Assembly (NCBI GenBank): GCA_030049565.1
Contig: JASIKQ010000302.1
Location: 1-8,085, forward strand
Direction: 5' to 3'
Length of the DNA: 8,085 nt
Source: Candidatus Sulfotelmatobacter sp.
GTDB lineage: Bacteria > Acidobacteriota > Terriglobia > Terriglobales > Acidobacteriaceae
Positions 5,415 through 8,085 of this stretch are shown here, in pieces. The stretch's first letter is position 1. The number at the start of each line of letters is the position of its first letter. Made by a program: the position numbers and the translations under genes. The notes under the pieces were generated by a model. That model had not been told where the DNA came from and searched no databases. It saw only the letters and a program-made list of their open reading frames with translations.

Positions 5415-8085
<2,671 letters not shown>

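Overview
This 8.1-kb window comes from a moderately GC-rich bacterium able to live without oxygen. The gene set is a pyruvate:ferredoxin oxidoreductase, a Crp/Fnr regulator with an N-terminal cysteine motif, a bacteriohemerythrin, an AhbD/NirJ-like radical SAM enzyme and a YwiC-like membrane protein. The style of the regulator and the proteins would suit Acidobacteriota, but this is an impression only, because no rRNA or other marker gene is present.

Left part (1-1490): a possible gene tail, then an intact IS1595-family transposase on the minus strand. Its near-consensus promoter sits so close to the start codon that the mRNA should be leaderless. Upstream of it lie a 14-bp direct repeat, a possible 43-residue membrane mini-protein and otherwise featureless DNA. 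Terminal inverted repeats and target duplications of an IS were not found.

Central part (1491-5136), all minus strand: in the direction of transcription the order is a Crp/Fnr regulator, a bacteriohemerythrin, a radical SAM/SPASM protein and a YwiC-like multi-pass membrane protein. The last two are 7 nt apart and surely co-transcribed. The regulator and hemerythrin are 135 nt apart with no clear terminator between them.

Right part (5137-8085): a 278-bp divergent promoter region, then nifJ on the plus strand, open to the window edge (890 of roughly 1,190 residues).

The most interesting feature is regulatory. TGTGA-N6-TCACA-type palindromes lie upstream of the radical SAM operon, the regulator and nifJ. 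In all three places a second box, good in one case and degenerate in two, lies exactly 22 bp away, i.e. about two DNA turns. The regulator's recognition helix has the R-E-x-x-x-R pattern of CRP, which reads GTGA, so the local regulator probably controls itself, nifJ and the radical SAM/ywiC operon. This looks like a compact redox- or NO-responsive regulon linking pyruvate oxidation, diiron-protein O2/NO handling and porphyrin-type radical chemistry. The regulon is inferred from sequence alone.
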